Part shown: one piece after another, positions 1-8,236 of the stretch
Position numbering within the stretch: the first letter of the stretch is position 1
Layout of the letters: each line of letters begins with the position of its first letter
From: Streptomyces sp. PT12
Lineage (GTDB): Bacteria; Actinomycetota; Actinomycetes; Streptomycetales; Streptomycetaceae
Length of the DNA: 64,000 nucleotides
NCBI RefSeq assembly: GCF_003311645.1
Contig: NZ_QEST01000235.1
Coordinates: 186,001 to 250,000 of the forward strand
Direction: 5' to 3'
Notes under the pieces: generated by a model
Database searches by the model: none
The model's input: only the letters and a program-made list of their open reading frames with translations
What the model was told of the DNA's origin: nothing
Translations under genes and position numbers: made by a program

Positions 1-168
1 CGCGATCACGCGGTGCAGCGCGGCCAGCGGCGACCAACGCTCGTCCACCCGCGCGCCCAACTCGGCGACATCGGGGCACGGCCCGTCGAAGGACAGCGCG
101 GCGGCGATCGTCGCGGGCACCCCCGCCCGGTCCTCGAAGGCGACCATCGACCCCTCGGCTGGCGTCAT
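1..168 (-). CDS. WS/DGAT-like acyltransferase, N-terminal part (runs off left edge)
   Basis: Only the first 56 codons are present; the gene continues beyond base 1. The peptide opens MTPAEGSMVAFEDRAGVP, then has a short beta segment (ATIAAALSFDG), a helix (VAELGARVDERW) and LAALHRV. This order of elements matches the N-terminus of wax ester synthase/diacylglycerol acyltransferase-like (condensation-fold) proteins. It is the same pattern as the complete gene at 59387-60664, whose start reads SAVDELLLGHRGTPETIG and later RRRISERWGALPRLG. The catalytic HHxxxDG region would lie outside the window, so activity cannot be judged. A GTG directly upstream (171-169) is an alternative start. Family assignment is inferred from pattern and from the second copy in this window. 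Confidence 0.6.
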   Translation of the reverse strand, partial: MTPAEGSMVAFEDRAGVPATIAAALSFDGPCPDVAELGARVDERWSPLAALHRVIA

Positions 169-171
169 CAC

Positions 172-416
172 GGCGCGCGGGGCGCGCCGGGCGCGCGCAG
201 CGGGGGCGTTCACCAGGCTCTTCCCTACCACCCCGGGTCCCTACCACCCACGGGACGCCGCCATGCCCCGCACATGCCCTGGCGCCCACGGTGGGGAGCC
301 GGTAGCGTCCCGCACGCCGCCCGCTACTCAACTCCACCCTCGGCCACGCCGGTTGACAGATGGCATCGCCTTCACCGCGCCGCGGGCCGAGGACCCCCAC
401 ATCTTCTGGAGCTGAC
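172..416. other. Intergenic region without recognisable gene
   Basis: About 245 bases lie between the divergent acyltransferase start and the relic reading frame at 417. I see no convincing coding frame, tRNA or strong hairpin. It presumably carries the promoter of the leftward gene. Confidence 0.4.
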
Positions 417-745
417 ATGCAACGACGCCCATGGACCGGCCGCCTCCTGCTGGCCGTCTCGCTCACCGCGATCGCCCCGCTGGCCGCGCCCGCCCTGACC
501 GCGGGCGCCGCGTCCGCCCCCGAGGCGGCCAACTCGCCTTCGGCTCCGACGGCTTCCTCTACTGGAGCATCGGCGACGGCAACGGCGACCCCGAGGCCGA
601 CGGCAGCTACAGCGACGCGGTCATCGGCGAGATGCCCACCCAGGTCACGGCGTTCGGCGCCGCGGCCGACGGCGAGTCGTATGTCGTCAACGACCTGCCG
701 GGCCAGCTGTTCCGGGTCGGTTTCGGACAGGCCGCCACCGAGTGA
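417..745 (+). pseudogene. Relic of a secreted PQQ-dependent glucose/sorbosone dehydrogenase
   Basis: From ATG 417 there is a clear secretory signal peptide (MQRRPWTGRLLLAVSLTA, then an Ala-rich cleavage region), but this frame soon becomes meaningless. From about 533 a different frame reads LAFGSDGFLYWSIGDGNGDP, then PTQVTAFGAAADGESYVVND and GQLFRVGF, ending at a TGA at 743-745. These are typical beta-propeller blade segments of secreted glucose/sorbosone (PQQ) dehydrogenases, which normally exceed 350 residues. The relic therefore has a large internal deletion and a frame change between signal peptide and propeller. A second, longer relic of the same family lies at 34864-35800. The frames are seen directly; the family call rests on motif recognition. 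Confidence 0.7.
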
Positions 746-970
746 CCCACCCGTTCACCGTCGCGCCGGGCCCCGTGCCCGGCGCGACGCCTGTTTCCGC
801 GCCTGCCCCACAGCCGCCCAACAGCGCCCGAAACAGGGCCGCCTGCCCGCCGGAAAACCGACCCACGCGCGACGCGGGCGACAGTTCATCGGCTATACAT
901 CTCGTGGTTGCATACGGCCGGTGGCCGTGGGGCACAGTCGGCCCTTTCCAGGGAAGGTGGAGCACCGAGG

Positions 971-2278
971 ATGACGAAGACCCTGTCCGGGCTGTTCGGG
1001 GCGAGACGCAGAAGCGCCGGACGGCAGGAGGAGTTGCTTGCCGCGGCCGTCCGCGCCGCCGCCGACTACCTCGCCGGGCTCGACGGCAGGCCCGAGGCAC
1101 GGCGGGTGCGGCTCGCCGCCGCCATCGGCACCCTGACCACCGCGAGGCCCGCGTCATCGGCCGAGACGTTCGACGCCCTGCTCGCCGCCGGGAACCGAGC
1201 CTTCGAAGCGGGCGAACCAGGCGGCGGCGCCGCCGAGTTGGGCCTCGCCCTCACCCTCGCCGACACCGCGGTCGAGCTGCGGGGCCGCTCCAAGGGCGCC
1301 TGGCGGCTGCGCGGCCTCGTCCTGGAAGCCCTCGGCCGCCACGGCGATGCCATCGAGGCGTACGACCGCCACCTCGACCTGCGGCAGTCCTACACCGAGA
1401 GCCAGGACATCGTGCTGCGCCGGGACATCCTCGACGAGACCCGCTCGTGCCTCGACGAGGCCGCCCGCCTCTTCCCCGGCGCCCCCACGGCCCTGGCCAC
1501 CCCCGAGGGACACACGCCCGCCGAGCTGCGCACCGCGTTCGCCGACCAGGTCAAGGCCCGCCTCGCCCACCTCGACGCGCACGGCGCCACCCGCGCGCCC
1601 GACCCCGCCACCCGGCGGCTCATCCAGCTCTACGCCACCTACCGCCGCCTCACCGCCGAGGGCCGCGTGCCCGACCCGCTCGTGGGCGACGCGGCGCCGC
1701 TCGGCGCCGGTCCCTTCCGGAACATGATCGCCGGAAAGGCCGTGTGCCTCGTCGCGTCCGCCGACGCGCTCGGGGCGCTCGGGCCGGGGGCCGGGGCGGG
1801 CCTCGGCGCGGAGATCGACGCGTACGACGTCGTCATCCGCTGCGACTCCTACCGCGTCGACGCCCCCACCACCGGCGAGCGCACCGACGTGCACGCCGTC
1901 ACCCTGCGCGGGCCCACCCCGTGGGAGGGACCCCGCTGGACCCGCGAGGTCCCCACCCGGCTCGTCTTCGGAGACCCCGCCGACGCGTGGCGCCGCTCGC
2001 TGCGCAAGCGCCTCGCCCCCGGCGCCCAGCGCCACATCGGCGACGCCTCGCTGCGCCGCCCCCTCCACGACCCCGCCCTGGTCGGCGACGGCGACTGGCC
2101 TCGCGGCGGCAGCACCGCGTTCACCGTGCTGCGCCTGCTCGACTTCCTCGACGTCAACCCCCGCATCGACCTGATCGGCCTCGTGGGAACGGGCCAGCTG
2201 CGCCCCGAGGAGAACGAGTGGGTCACCGCCCACGCGCGGAAGAACGCCAGCACCGAGACGAGGACCGCCCTGCGATGA
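971..2278 (+). CDS. TPR-containing GT29-like (sialyltransferase-fold) glycosyltransferase
   Basis: 435 residues. ATG 971 is preceded by GGTGGAG at about 956-961. Residues 1-240 are helical and TPR-like (for example GRHGDAIEAYDRHLDL). From about residue 254 the protein reads GKAVCLVASADALGAL, and at about 283 IDAYDVVIRCDSYRV followed by TGERTDVHAV. This resembles the large sialylmotif of GT29 enzymes (VGNSxxL...IDxxDVVIRxN...GxRTxxH). GGSTAFTVLRLLDFLD near 379 resembles the small sialylmotif. The usual VGNS is VASA here and the Asn after VIR is Cys, so donor specificity (CMP-sialic acid-like sugars in the family) is uncertain. The gene overlaps the next one by ATGA at 2275-2278, so the two are translationally coupled. 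Expected role: cytoplasmic glycosyl transfer in surface-glycan synthesis. Confidence 0.7.
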   Translation: MTKTLSGLFGARRRSAGRQEELLAAAVRAAADYLAGLDGRPEARRVRLAAAIGTLTTARPASSAETFDALLAAGNRAFEAGEPGGGAAELGLALTLADTAVELRGRSKGAWRLRGLVLEALGRHGDAIEAYDRHLDLRQSYTESQDIVLRRDILDETRSCLDEAARLFPGAPTALATPEGHTPAELRTAFADQVKARLAHLDAHGATRAPDPATRRLIQLYATYRRLTAEGRVPDPLVGDAAPLGAGPFRNMIAGKAVCLVASADALGALGPGAGAGLGAEIDAYDVVIRCDSYRVDAPTTGERTDVHAVTLRGPTPWEGPRWTREVPTRLVFGDPADAWRRSLRKRLAPGAQRHIGDASLRRPLHDPALVGDGDWPRGGSTAFTVLRLLDFLDVNPRIDLIGLVGTGQLRPEENEWVTAHARKNASTETRTALR

Positions 2279-4506
2279 CCCGTGCCGTTGACGACCGACG
2301 CGCGGTGACCGGCAAGCGCCGCATCGCGTTCGCCGCCTACGCCGACGAGGGGCGGCTGCCCGGGCTGCTGGTGCTGCTGCGCAGCCTGGCCCTGACCAAC
2401 CCCGCGGTGTGCGAGGACTTCCTGGTCCTCCACCCCGGGCTGCCCGACGAGGCGTTCGACCCGGCCCGCCGCCTCCACCCGCGCCTGATCCCGCGCCGCG
2501 CCGCGGGCCGCCTCGACGTCCTGCGCGTCACCGACTACGACACGGTGATCGCCCTTGACACCGGCATGGTCGTGCTCGGCGACCTGGGCGAGCTGCTGCG
2601 CATGCGCGACGGCGTGGGCGCCGTTCCCCAGCTGCTCCCCGAGGACCCGGCCGACGACCGGCGGGTCCTGCTCGACGACGGGCTGCTGGTCATCCAGACC
2701 GCCGCCCTCGACGAAGGGCTGCTCGGCCGCCTCGACGGCGGCGCGCTCGGCGGCGGCTCCCTCGACAGCGCGCTCAAGGGCGTGCTCGAACGCGTCGACG
2801 CCCGCCACGACTTCCTCGCCCACCGCCTCTTCGACGACGCGCCCGTTCCCGAAGGCGTCGCCATCCTGCGGTTCACCGGGCAGGAGGGGCGCCCAGGCTA
2901 CGGCCCCGCCGACGAGGCCAGGCGCCCCTACGAGCTCGACGACGACGCCTTCCGCGCCGCCTACTGCGCGCTGCCAGGGGCCAAGCACCCCGACCTGCTG
3001 CTGCACTGCGCGGTGCCGCTGCTCGAACGCCAGCCCCGCGTCGACCTGGCCCGCGCCGTGGCCGAGGTCCACCGCCAGCAGGGCCGCTACGACGAGGCCG
3101 TCGCCGTGCTCGCGCCCGTCGCGGGCCGCGACGTGGACCGCCCGCGCTGCCACCAGACGCTCGGCGCCTCGTTGATGGCCCTCTCGCGCTACGAGGAGGC
3201 CGAGCGGCACATGCTGCTCGCCACCGCCGCGCCCGACATCGCCGCCCGGAACTTCGGCCAGCTGGCCCGCCTGGCGTGGCTGCGCGGCGACGAGCACGCC
3301 GCCCACGACTACGCGCGCCAGGGCCTCGACGCCGACCCCACCGACGGCACGTGCCGCGCCTGGCACGAGCGGACCCTGCCCGCCGCGCTGCGCCGCGACG
3401 AGGCCGAAGCGGCCGCGGCGCCCGCCGCCGAACAGTACGCGCACGTCGCCCTGTTCGCCGACGGCAACGAGAACGCGGGCGACAAGGTCCTCCCCGAGGC
3501 CGTGCGCATGTGCCTCGACACCGACACGGGCCCGCGCCGCTGGCTGTCGGTCCACGTCCACCGGCTGTTCGACGAGCGGGCGCTCGAACGCGTCAACGCC
3601 CGCCGCGGCCTGGTCATCGGCGGCGGCGGCCTCTTCCTGCCCGACACCGCGCCCAACGGCAACAGCACGTGGCAGTGGAACGTCGCCGACGCCACGCTGG
3701 AGCGGATCACCGTGCCCATCGCGGTGTTCGCGGTCGGCTACAACATCTTCGACGGCCAGGTCTACCGCCGCGAGCGGTTCGCCGAGTCGCTGCGCGCGCT
3801 GGTCCGCTCGTCGGCGTTCTTCGGCCTGCGCAACCGCGGCTCCGTCGAGCGCGTCAGGGAGCTGCTGCCGCCCGAGCTGCGCGACCGCGTGCTCTACCAG
3901 CCGTGCCCGACCACCGTCACCCGGCGCCTGACCCCCGGCTGGAGCGACCCGGAGCGGCGCGACGACACGGTGCTCGTCAACTGCGCGTACGACCGCGCCG
4001 GGCTGCGCTTCGGCCACGACTACGGGCACTTCCTGGCCGAGATGGCCACGGCGGTGCGGTCGTTGGGCAAGCACGCCGAGGTCAGATACGCCGCGCACAT
4101 GCCGACCGACGAGAAGTTCGTCAACGACCTGCGCCGCGAGCACGGCCTGACGCTCCCGGTCGAGCCGCTGTACGACGCGACCAACGACGAGCTGCGGGAC
4201 CTCTACGCCCGCACGCGCCTGGTCATCGGCATGCGCGGCCACGCGGGCATGATCCCGTTCGGCTGCGGAACGCCCATCCTCAGCCTGGTGTCGCACCCGA
4301 AGCTGGCGTACTTCCTCTCGGACATCGAACGGCCCGAGTGGGGCGTCTCGGTCCACGAACGCCACCTGGGCACGCGGCTCGCCGAGCGCGCCGAGATGCT
4401 GCTCGCCGACCACGACGCGGCGGTGGCGGACGTCCACGACCGCCAGCGGGCCCTGTGGGACGTCACGCAGGAGAACATCGCCGAGCTGCGGAAGATCTTC
4501 GGCTAG
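2275..4506 (+). CDS. Fused GT8-like glycosyltransferase / TPR / polysaccharide pyruvyltransferase
   Basis: 743 residues, starting at the ATG that overlaps the upstream stop. Residues 15-230 look like a GT-A glycosyltransferase: IAFAAYADEGRLPGLLVLL, then ALDTGMVVLGDLGELL near 92-107, where GT8 enzymes carry DxDMVV. The second Asp of the metal motif is Gly here, so this domain may be altered or inactive. TPR-like helices follow at about 262-375 (QQGRYDEAVAVLAP, ALSRYEEAERHML). From about 395 to the end is a CsaB/WcaK-type polysaccharide pyruvyltransferase domain: DGNENAGDKVLPEA, VIGGGGLFLPD near 447 and GMRGHAGMIPFGCGTPILSL near 650. The fusion together with the GT29-like partner suggests one route adding and pyruvylating a sugar on a cell-surface glycan. 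The exact glycan is unknown. Confidence 0.75.
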   Translation: MTRAVDDRRAVTGKRRIAFAAYADEGRLPGLLVLLRSLALTNPAVCEDFLVLHPGLPDEAFDPARRLHPRLIPRRAAGRLDVLRVTDYDTVIALDTGMVVLGDLGELLRMRDGVGAVPQLLPEDPADDRRVLLDDGLLVIQTAALDEGLLGRLDGGALGGGSLDSALKGVLERVDARHDFLAHRLFDDAPVPEGVAILRFTGQEGRPGYGPADEARRPYELDDDAFRAAYCALPGAKHPDLLLHCAVPLLERQPRVDLARAVAEVHRQQGRYDEAVAVLAPVAGRDVDRPRCHQTLGASLMALSRYEEAERHMLLATAAPDIAARNFGQLARLAWLRGDEHAAHDYARQGLDADPTDGTCRAWHERTLPAALRRDEAEAAAAPAAEQYAHVALFADGNENAGDKVLPEAVRMCLDTDTGPRRWLSVHVHRLFDERALERVNARRGLVIGGGGLFLPDTAPNGNSTWQWNVADATLERITVPIAVFAVGYNIFDGQVYRRERFAESLRALVRSSAFFGLRNRGSVERVRELLPPELRDRVLYQPCPTTVTRRLTPGWSDPERRDDTVLVNCAYDRAGLRFGHDYGHFLAEMATAVRSLGKHAEVRYAAHMPTDEKFVNDLRREHGLTLPVEPLYDATNDELRDLYARTRLVIGMRGHAGMIPFGCGTPILSLVSHPKLAYFLSDIERPEWGVSVHERHLGTRLAERAEMLLADHDAAVADVHDRQRALWDVTQENIAELRKIFG

Positions 4507-4508
4507 GT

Positions 4509-4522
4509 CCCGCCCGGGCGGG
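4509..4522. terminator. GC palindrome between convergent genes
   Basis: CCCGCCCGGGCGGG lies two bases after the stop of the pyruvyltransferase fusion and faces the stop of the convergent VOC gene. It is a perfect palindrome without a T-run, so termination is only an inference from position. Confidence 0.35.
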
Positions 4523-4565
4523 GGCGTGCCGTGCTGGACCGCGGACCCGCTCCGTGGCGCGCCCG

Positions 4566-4955
4566 TCAGTCGCGCACCCACAGGCAGAACGGATGCCCCG
4601 CGGGGTCGAGGCACACCCGCACGTCCGGCCGCGGCTGGAACGGCGCGAGCACGGCGCCCACCGCCTCCGCGTGCGCCACGGCGCGCTCCAAGTCGTCGAC
4701 CTCGAGGTCGAGATGCATCCCGATCTGCGGCCGTCCAGGGCGCGTGGGCCACTGCGGCCGCTCGTAGGCGCCCTCCGTCTGGAACGACAGCCGCCCCGGC
4801 CCGCCAGGCTCGGCCAGCTGCGCCCAGTCAGGCTCGTCGGCGATCACGTCCCACCCCAGCAGCCGCTCGTAGAAGCGCGCCAGCGCGCGGGCGTCGGGGG
4901 AGTCGAGAACGGTGGAGGGGCGGCCGATGCGGGGCCGTCGCGCGTCGTCGGTCAT
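4566..4955 (-). CDS. VOC-family (glyoxalase/bleomycin-resistance fold) protein
   Basis: 129 residues. The start reads MTDDARRPRIGRPSTVLDSP, then ALARFYERLLGWDVIADE, the classic opening of a vicinal-oxygen-chelate module. QIGMHLDLEVDDLERAVAHA and ending CLDPAGHPFCLWV form the second half. HLDLEVDDL provides the usual metal-ligand His and acidic positions, and the C-terminal DPAGHPFCL is typical of the actinobacterial VOC group. The substrate cannot be deduced; members range from antibiotic-binding proteins to small lyases and isomerases. The gene stands alone and converges on the glycosyltransferase pair. Confidence 0.85.
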   Translation of the reverse strand: MTDDARRPRIGRPSTVLDSPDARALARFYERLLGWDVIADEPDWAQLAEPGGPGRLSFQTEGAYERPQWPTRPGRPQIGMHLDLEVDDLERAVAHAEAVGAVLAPFQPRPDVRVCLDPAGHPFCLWVRD

Positions 4956-5071
4956 GGGCCCCGAACGTACTTTGCTGCACTGGCTTCGCGACGGCGAGTG
5001 CGGCGACAGCGGCGGCCACGGAGGGTCCGGTGGTGTTTGCCGTCTGCCGCGGTGGCTCATTTCGCGGTGAG

Positions 5072-5105
5072 TGCGGGTCACCGATGGGCACCTACGAGGG
5101 AGGGG
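5072..5105 (+). repeat. Intergenic repeat, copy 1
   Basis: TGCGGGTCACCGATGGGCAC and the following CTACGAGGGAGGGG recur with few changes at 15066-15098. Both copies lie in non-coding DNA. No coding sense is apparent in any frame. Confidence 0.5.
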
Positions 5106-5331
5106 TGGCGGCCAGGGGGTGGGAGGCCACGCGCCCCCGCGTGATCGTCTCGAACGCCTCCCGAGCGCCCTGAGGACATCGGCGGATGGGCGCTGCGGCA
5201 CGCGCCGCGCCGCTGGCGCACGAGTGGCGGATCGCGGGGGCCGTTTTGCCGTTCGCCTGTCTGATGACCGGCGTTCGCGGCGCGTGCGACGGTCGAGGCC
5301 GGAGAAAGGGAGAAGGGATGCGTGATCGGGC

Positions 5332-6057
5332 ATGCGGAGGAACAGCGGTCGCCAAGGGGGACGCCGACGCGGGCTGGCGTCGTTGATCGGGCTCGGGCTG
5401 TGCCTGGCCGCCACGCTGACCGCCACGGCGCCGCCCGCGCGGGCCAGCGGGGCGGCCGACGCCACCATCGTCGACTCGACGCGCGGCGGCGGGCAGTCGG
5501 TCGCGTTCACGTTCGACGACGGGCCGAACCCCGCCGACACCCCGCGCCTCCTCGAGGTGCTGCGGCGGCACGACGTCACGGCCGTGTTCTGCCTGTGGGG
5601 CGACCACGTCCGGCAGAACCCCGGGCTGGTCCAGCAGATCGCCGCGGACGGGCACACCCTGTGCAACCACTCGATGTACCACAGCGACATGGGCTCCTGG
5701 ACGCCCGACCGGATCCGCGCGGACCTCGAGCAGACGAGCGCCGCCATCCGGCAGGCCGTGCCGGGCGCCCAGATCCCCTACTTCCGTGCGCCGAACGGCA
5801 GTTGGGGGCAGACCCCGCAGGTGGCCGCCAGCCTTGGCATGCAGCCACTCGGCTGGCGCCTGGCCATCAACGACTGGGAGCCCGCCACCGCCGACCAGTT
5901 GGCGCAGCGGCTGCGCAGTGGCGTGACCCCGGGGGCCGTCGTGCTGATGCACGACGGAGGCGGCGACCGGAGCGCGACCGTGACCGCCGTGGACCGGGTG
6001 ATCCCCGAACTCAAGGCGCAGAGCTGGCGGTTCGACCTGCCCGCCGCGCCTCGCTAG
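5332..6057 (+). CDS. Secreted CE4 polysaccharide deacetylase (NodB homology)
   Basis: 241 residues with an N-terminal signal peptide (basic MRRNSGRQGGRRRG, hydrophobic GLGLCLAATLTATA, AxA-type site near residue 38). The CE4 motifs are intact: TFDDGPN with Asp62-Asp63, metal ligands His113 and His117 in NHSMYHSD, RAPNG near 153, and VVLMHDG with His207. It should de-N-acetylate extracellular or cell-wall amino sugars such as chitin oligomers or peptidoglycan. A GGAGAAAGGGAGAAGGG stretch at 5301-5317 is a strong ribosome-binding region but lies about 15 bases from ATG 5332. A short out-of-frame ATG at 5318 sits closer to it, so start usage is slightly unusual. The gene stands alone. Confidence 0.88.
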   Translation: MRRNSGRQGGRRRGLASLIGLGLCLAATLTATAPPARASGAADATIVDSTRGGGQSVAFTFDDGPNPADTPRLLEVLRRHDVTAVFCLWGDHVRQNPGLVQQIAADGHTLCNHSMYHSDMGSWTPDRIRADLEQTSAAIRQAVPGAQIPYFRAPNGSWGQTPQVAASLGMQPLGWRLAINDWEPATADQLAQRLRSGVTPGAVVLMHDGGGDRSATVTAVDRVIPELKAQSWRFDLPAAPR

Positions 6058-6134
6058 CGCGGTGCGCCGCGGGCGGCCCGGCGACGGCGGCCACCGACCG
6101 GCCCGGTGCGGAAAGCCAGCGGGCTCCCGCCGCC

Positions 6135-6917
6135 TCACCTCACGGATCTCAGCACGGCGATCTCGGGCGCCGGGTCGAAGCCGTGCTCGGCCAGCCAGCG
6201 GACCGCGCTCAGGCTTCGCAACGACCACCACGCGCGGATCACTTCGAGGTCGACGTCGGCGCCGTAGCCAGCGACGACGTCGTCAAGGCGCTCCGGGTGC
6301 CCGAGCGTCAGGGTGGCGAGGTCGAACAGGGCATCGCCCTGGCCCGCCTCGGACCAGTCGATCACGCCGGTGATCTCGTCACCCTCGACGAACACATGGG
6401 TGATCTGAAGGTCGCCGTGCGCGAACACCGGCGTCCACGGCCGGAGCGCGGCCTCGGCGACCCGGCGGTTGCGCCTGACCACGTCGGCGGGGATGACGCC
6501 GTTCGCGACGAGCCACGCGCACTCGCCGTCGAGGTGCGACGCGAACTTCTCGAGGCTTCGACCGGGCCATGGCGGCAACGGCGCGTCGTGCAGCCTCCGC
6601 ACGGCGGCACCCGCCGCGGCCCACGCCGCCGACGACGCGGGCGACGGCTCGGCGAGGCGGCCGAGCGCCGCCCCCGGGAGGGCGGCCAGCGCGAGCACGG
6701 GCGGCTTGCGCCACAAGACCTCCGGAGTCGGGATCGGCGCCAGGGCCATCGCCTCAACCTCGACGTCGATACGCGCCTGATCGGCGTCGACCTTCAGAAA
6801 CACATCTCCGACGCGGAGCGTCGCGCGCTCGTCATGGGCGACGACGACCTTGACCTCTTCCACGTCGACCTCTTCCACGTCGACCTCTTCCACGTCGACC
6901 TCGTCCACGTCGGCCAT
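6135..6917 (-). CDS. APH-family phosphotransferase with repeated N-terminus
   Basis: 260 residues from ATG 6917. The kinase signature FAHGDLQITHVFV, followed by ITGVIDWSEAGQGDALFDLA, is the Brenner motif and DFG-equivalent of aminoglycoside/choline-type phosphotransferases; the usual Asn of HGDxxxxN is His. LEKFASHLDGECAWLVANG and ARIDVEVEAMA fit this group. Residues 3-22 are four copies of a VDVEE-type pentapeptide encoded by a 15-bp tandem repeat (6852-6911). Each repeat contains an in-frame GTG, so the real start could lie further in. The natural substrate is unknown and resistance should not be assumed. Confidence 0.8.
   Translation of the reverse strand: MADVDEVDVEEVDVEEVDVEEVKVVVAHDERATLRVGDVFLKVDADQARIDVEVEAMALAPIPTPEVLWRKPPVLALAALPGAALGRLAEPSPASSAAWAAAGAAVRRLHDAPLPPWPGRSLEKFASHLDGECAWLVANGVIPADVVRRNRRVAEAALRPWTPVFAHGDLQITHVFVEGDEITGVIDWSEAGQGDALFDLATLTLGHPERLDDVVAGYGADVDLEVIRAWWSLRSLSAVRWLAEHGFDPAPEIAVLRSVR
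6852..6911 (-). repeat. 15-bp minisatellite in the 5' end of the phosphotransferase gene
   Basis: The unit GACCTCTTCCACGTC (plus strand) occurs three times perfectly and a fourth time with one change (CTCGTCC). On the coding strand it encodes Val-Asp-Val-Glu-Glu repeats. The unit is a multiple of three, so copy-number change would keep the frame. Confidence 0.9.
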
Positions 6918-7019
6918 TGTCGCGGGATCGCCACCGATGTCGCGGAGATTTATCGCGCGCGAGGTGACGCCGCTGGCGCCGCCCCCTCCCGCCCCCGAGC
7001 CGGGTGTCAGAATCCCGGC

Positions 7020-7931
7020 ATGACCTCCGAGACCGTCACGGCGGACGCCGCCGGAACGTGGACCCTGGGCGACCTCACCGTCCGCCGCATGGGGTTTGGC
7101 GCGATGCGCCTGACCTCGCGCGCCGACGGCGGGCCGAGCGACCGGGAGCGGGCGATCGCCGTGCTCCGCCGCGCGGTCGAGCTCGGCGTGAACCACATCG
7201 ACACCGCCGCGTTCTACTTCTCGCCGCTCCGCTCCGCCAACGAGCTGATCAACACCGCCCTCGCGCCCTACCCCGACGGGCTGGTCATCGCCACCAAGGT
7301 CTGGCCCGCGAGGGACACCTCGGGACAGTGGTGGTGGGCCTCGCCCGACCAGCTGCGCGGGCAGGTGGAGGAAAACCTCCGGCAGTTGGGCCGCGACCAC
7401 CTCGACCTCGTCAACCTCCGCCTCCCGCCGAGCGTCGGCGATGGGCCGGTCTGCGACCACTTCGGCGCGCTGGCCGAGCTGCGCGACGCGGGCCTGATCC
7501 GCCACCTCGGCCTCTCCAACGTCGGCGTGGAACAGCTCGCCGAGGCCCGCGCGATCGCCCCGGTCGTGTGCGTGCAGAACGCGTACGGCGTCCACGCGCC
7601 CGCCGAGCAGCACGCGGTGCTGCGCGCCTGCGGCGAGCAGGGCGTCGCGTTCGTGCCGTTCTTCGCGATCGCGGGCGCGGGCCGCGAGGCCGGGGCTGGC
7701 GCGGAGGAGCACCCGGGCGTGGCCGCCGTCGCGGCCGCGCGGGGCGTAAGCCCCGCGCAGGTGCGGCTGGCGTGGACCCTGCACCAGGGCCCGCACGTCC
7801 TGGCCATCCCCGGCACCGGCGACCCCGGCCACCTGGCGGAGAACGTCGCCGCGGGCGCGCTGCGGCTCACCGGCGACGAGCTGGCGCGGATCGCCTCACT
7901 GGGGCACGGAACCGGCGCCCCAGGGCGGTGA
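7020..7931 (+). CDS. Aldo/keto reductase family oxidoreductase
   Basis: 303 residues. The TIM-barrel signatures are RRMGFGAMRLT, HIDTAAFYFSPLRSANELI (catalytic Asp and Tyr region), VIATKVWPA (Lys), LDLVNLRLPP, IRHLGLSNVGVEQLAEA and VLAIPGTGDPGHLAENV. The usual QLH of the fourth catalytic residue is NLR, as I recall for a subgroup of actinobacterial AKRs, so activity should not be assumed from family membership alone. NADPH-dependent carbonyl reduction is the family role; the substrate is unknown. The start region lacks a strong Shine-Dalgarno. Its stop overlaps a possible GTG start (7928) of the next gene. Confidence 0.85.
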   Translation: MTSETVTADAAGTWTLGDLTVRRMGFGAMRLTSRADGGPSDRERAIAVLRRAVELGVNHIDTAAFYFSPLRSANELINTALAPYPDGLVIATKVWPARDTSGQWWWASPDQLRGQVEENLRQLGRDHLDLVNLRLPPSVGDGPVCDHFGALAELRDAGLIRHLGLSNVGVEQLAEARAIAPVVCVQNAYGVHAPAEQHAVLRACGEQGVAFVPFFAIAGAGREAGAGAEEHPGVAAVAAARGVSPAQVRLAWTLHQGPHVLAIPGTGDPGHLAENVAAGALRLTGDELARIASLGHGTGAPGR

Positions 7932-7951
7932 CCGGTCTTAGTATCACGTTC

Positions 7952-8236
7952 ATGGTGAGGACTCCTCTGACCCCGTGGGAGCGGCAACGCGGCGAGCGCT
8001 TCGGCGCCTTGCTGCGCCGTGCCAGGGGCGAGCGCAGCATGGTGGAGGTCGCCGCGGCGGCCGGGGTGTCGGCGGAGACGCTGCGGAAGATCGAGACGGG
8101 GCGGGCGCCGACGCCCGCGTTCTTCACGGTGGCGGCCCTGGCCGCGGCCCTCGGCGTCTCGCTCGACGAGCTGGCCGCCGCGTGCGCCGACGAGCCAGCG
8201 GCGCCGGGCGACGAGGAGCGCGCGCTGACCGCGTAA
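7952..8236 (+). CDS. XRE-type helix-turn-helix regulator
   Basis: 94 residues. FGALLRRARGERSMVEVAAA then AGVSAETLRKIETGRAPTP is a clean Cro/CI helix-turn-helix, followed by FFTVAALAAALGVSLDELA. It consists of little more than the DNA-binding domain, so it probably acts as a small dimeric repressor. ATG 7952 is chosen because the XRE fold begins right after it; GTG 7928, overlapping the AKR stop, would add eight residues and allow coupling. A GC hairpin follows immediately at 8237-8260. Targets are unknown; the co-oriented AKR gene is the obvious candidate. Confidence 0.85.
   Translation: MVRTPLTPWERQRGERFGALLRRARGERSMVEVAAAAGVSAETLRKIETGRAPTPAFFTVAALAAALGVSLDELAAACADEPAAPGDEERALTA

Noticed and set aside
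742-2274. N-terminal extension of the pyruvyltransferase fusion by about 510 codons
   Set aside because: The upstream part is an Arg/Pro-rich shadow of the GT29-like gene; the ATGA overlap at 2275 gives a natural start.
1849-4752. 967-codon minus-strand frame
   Set aside because: Antisense to the glycosyltransferase pair, which has clear motifs and good starts.
5318-5389. ATG at 5318 close to the strong ribosome-binding region
   Set aside because: It opens only 23 codons out of frame with the deacetylase. A leader-peptide role is possible but unsupported.
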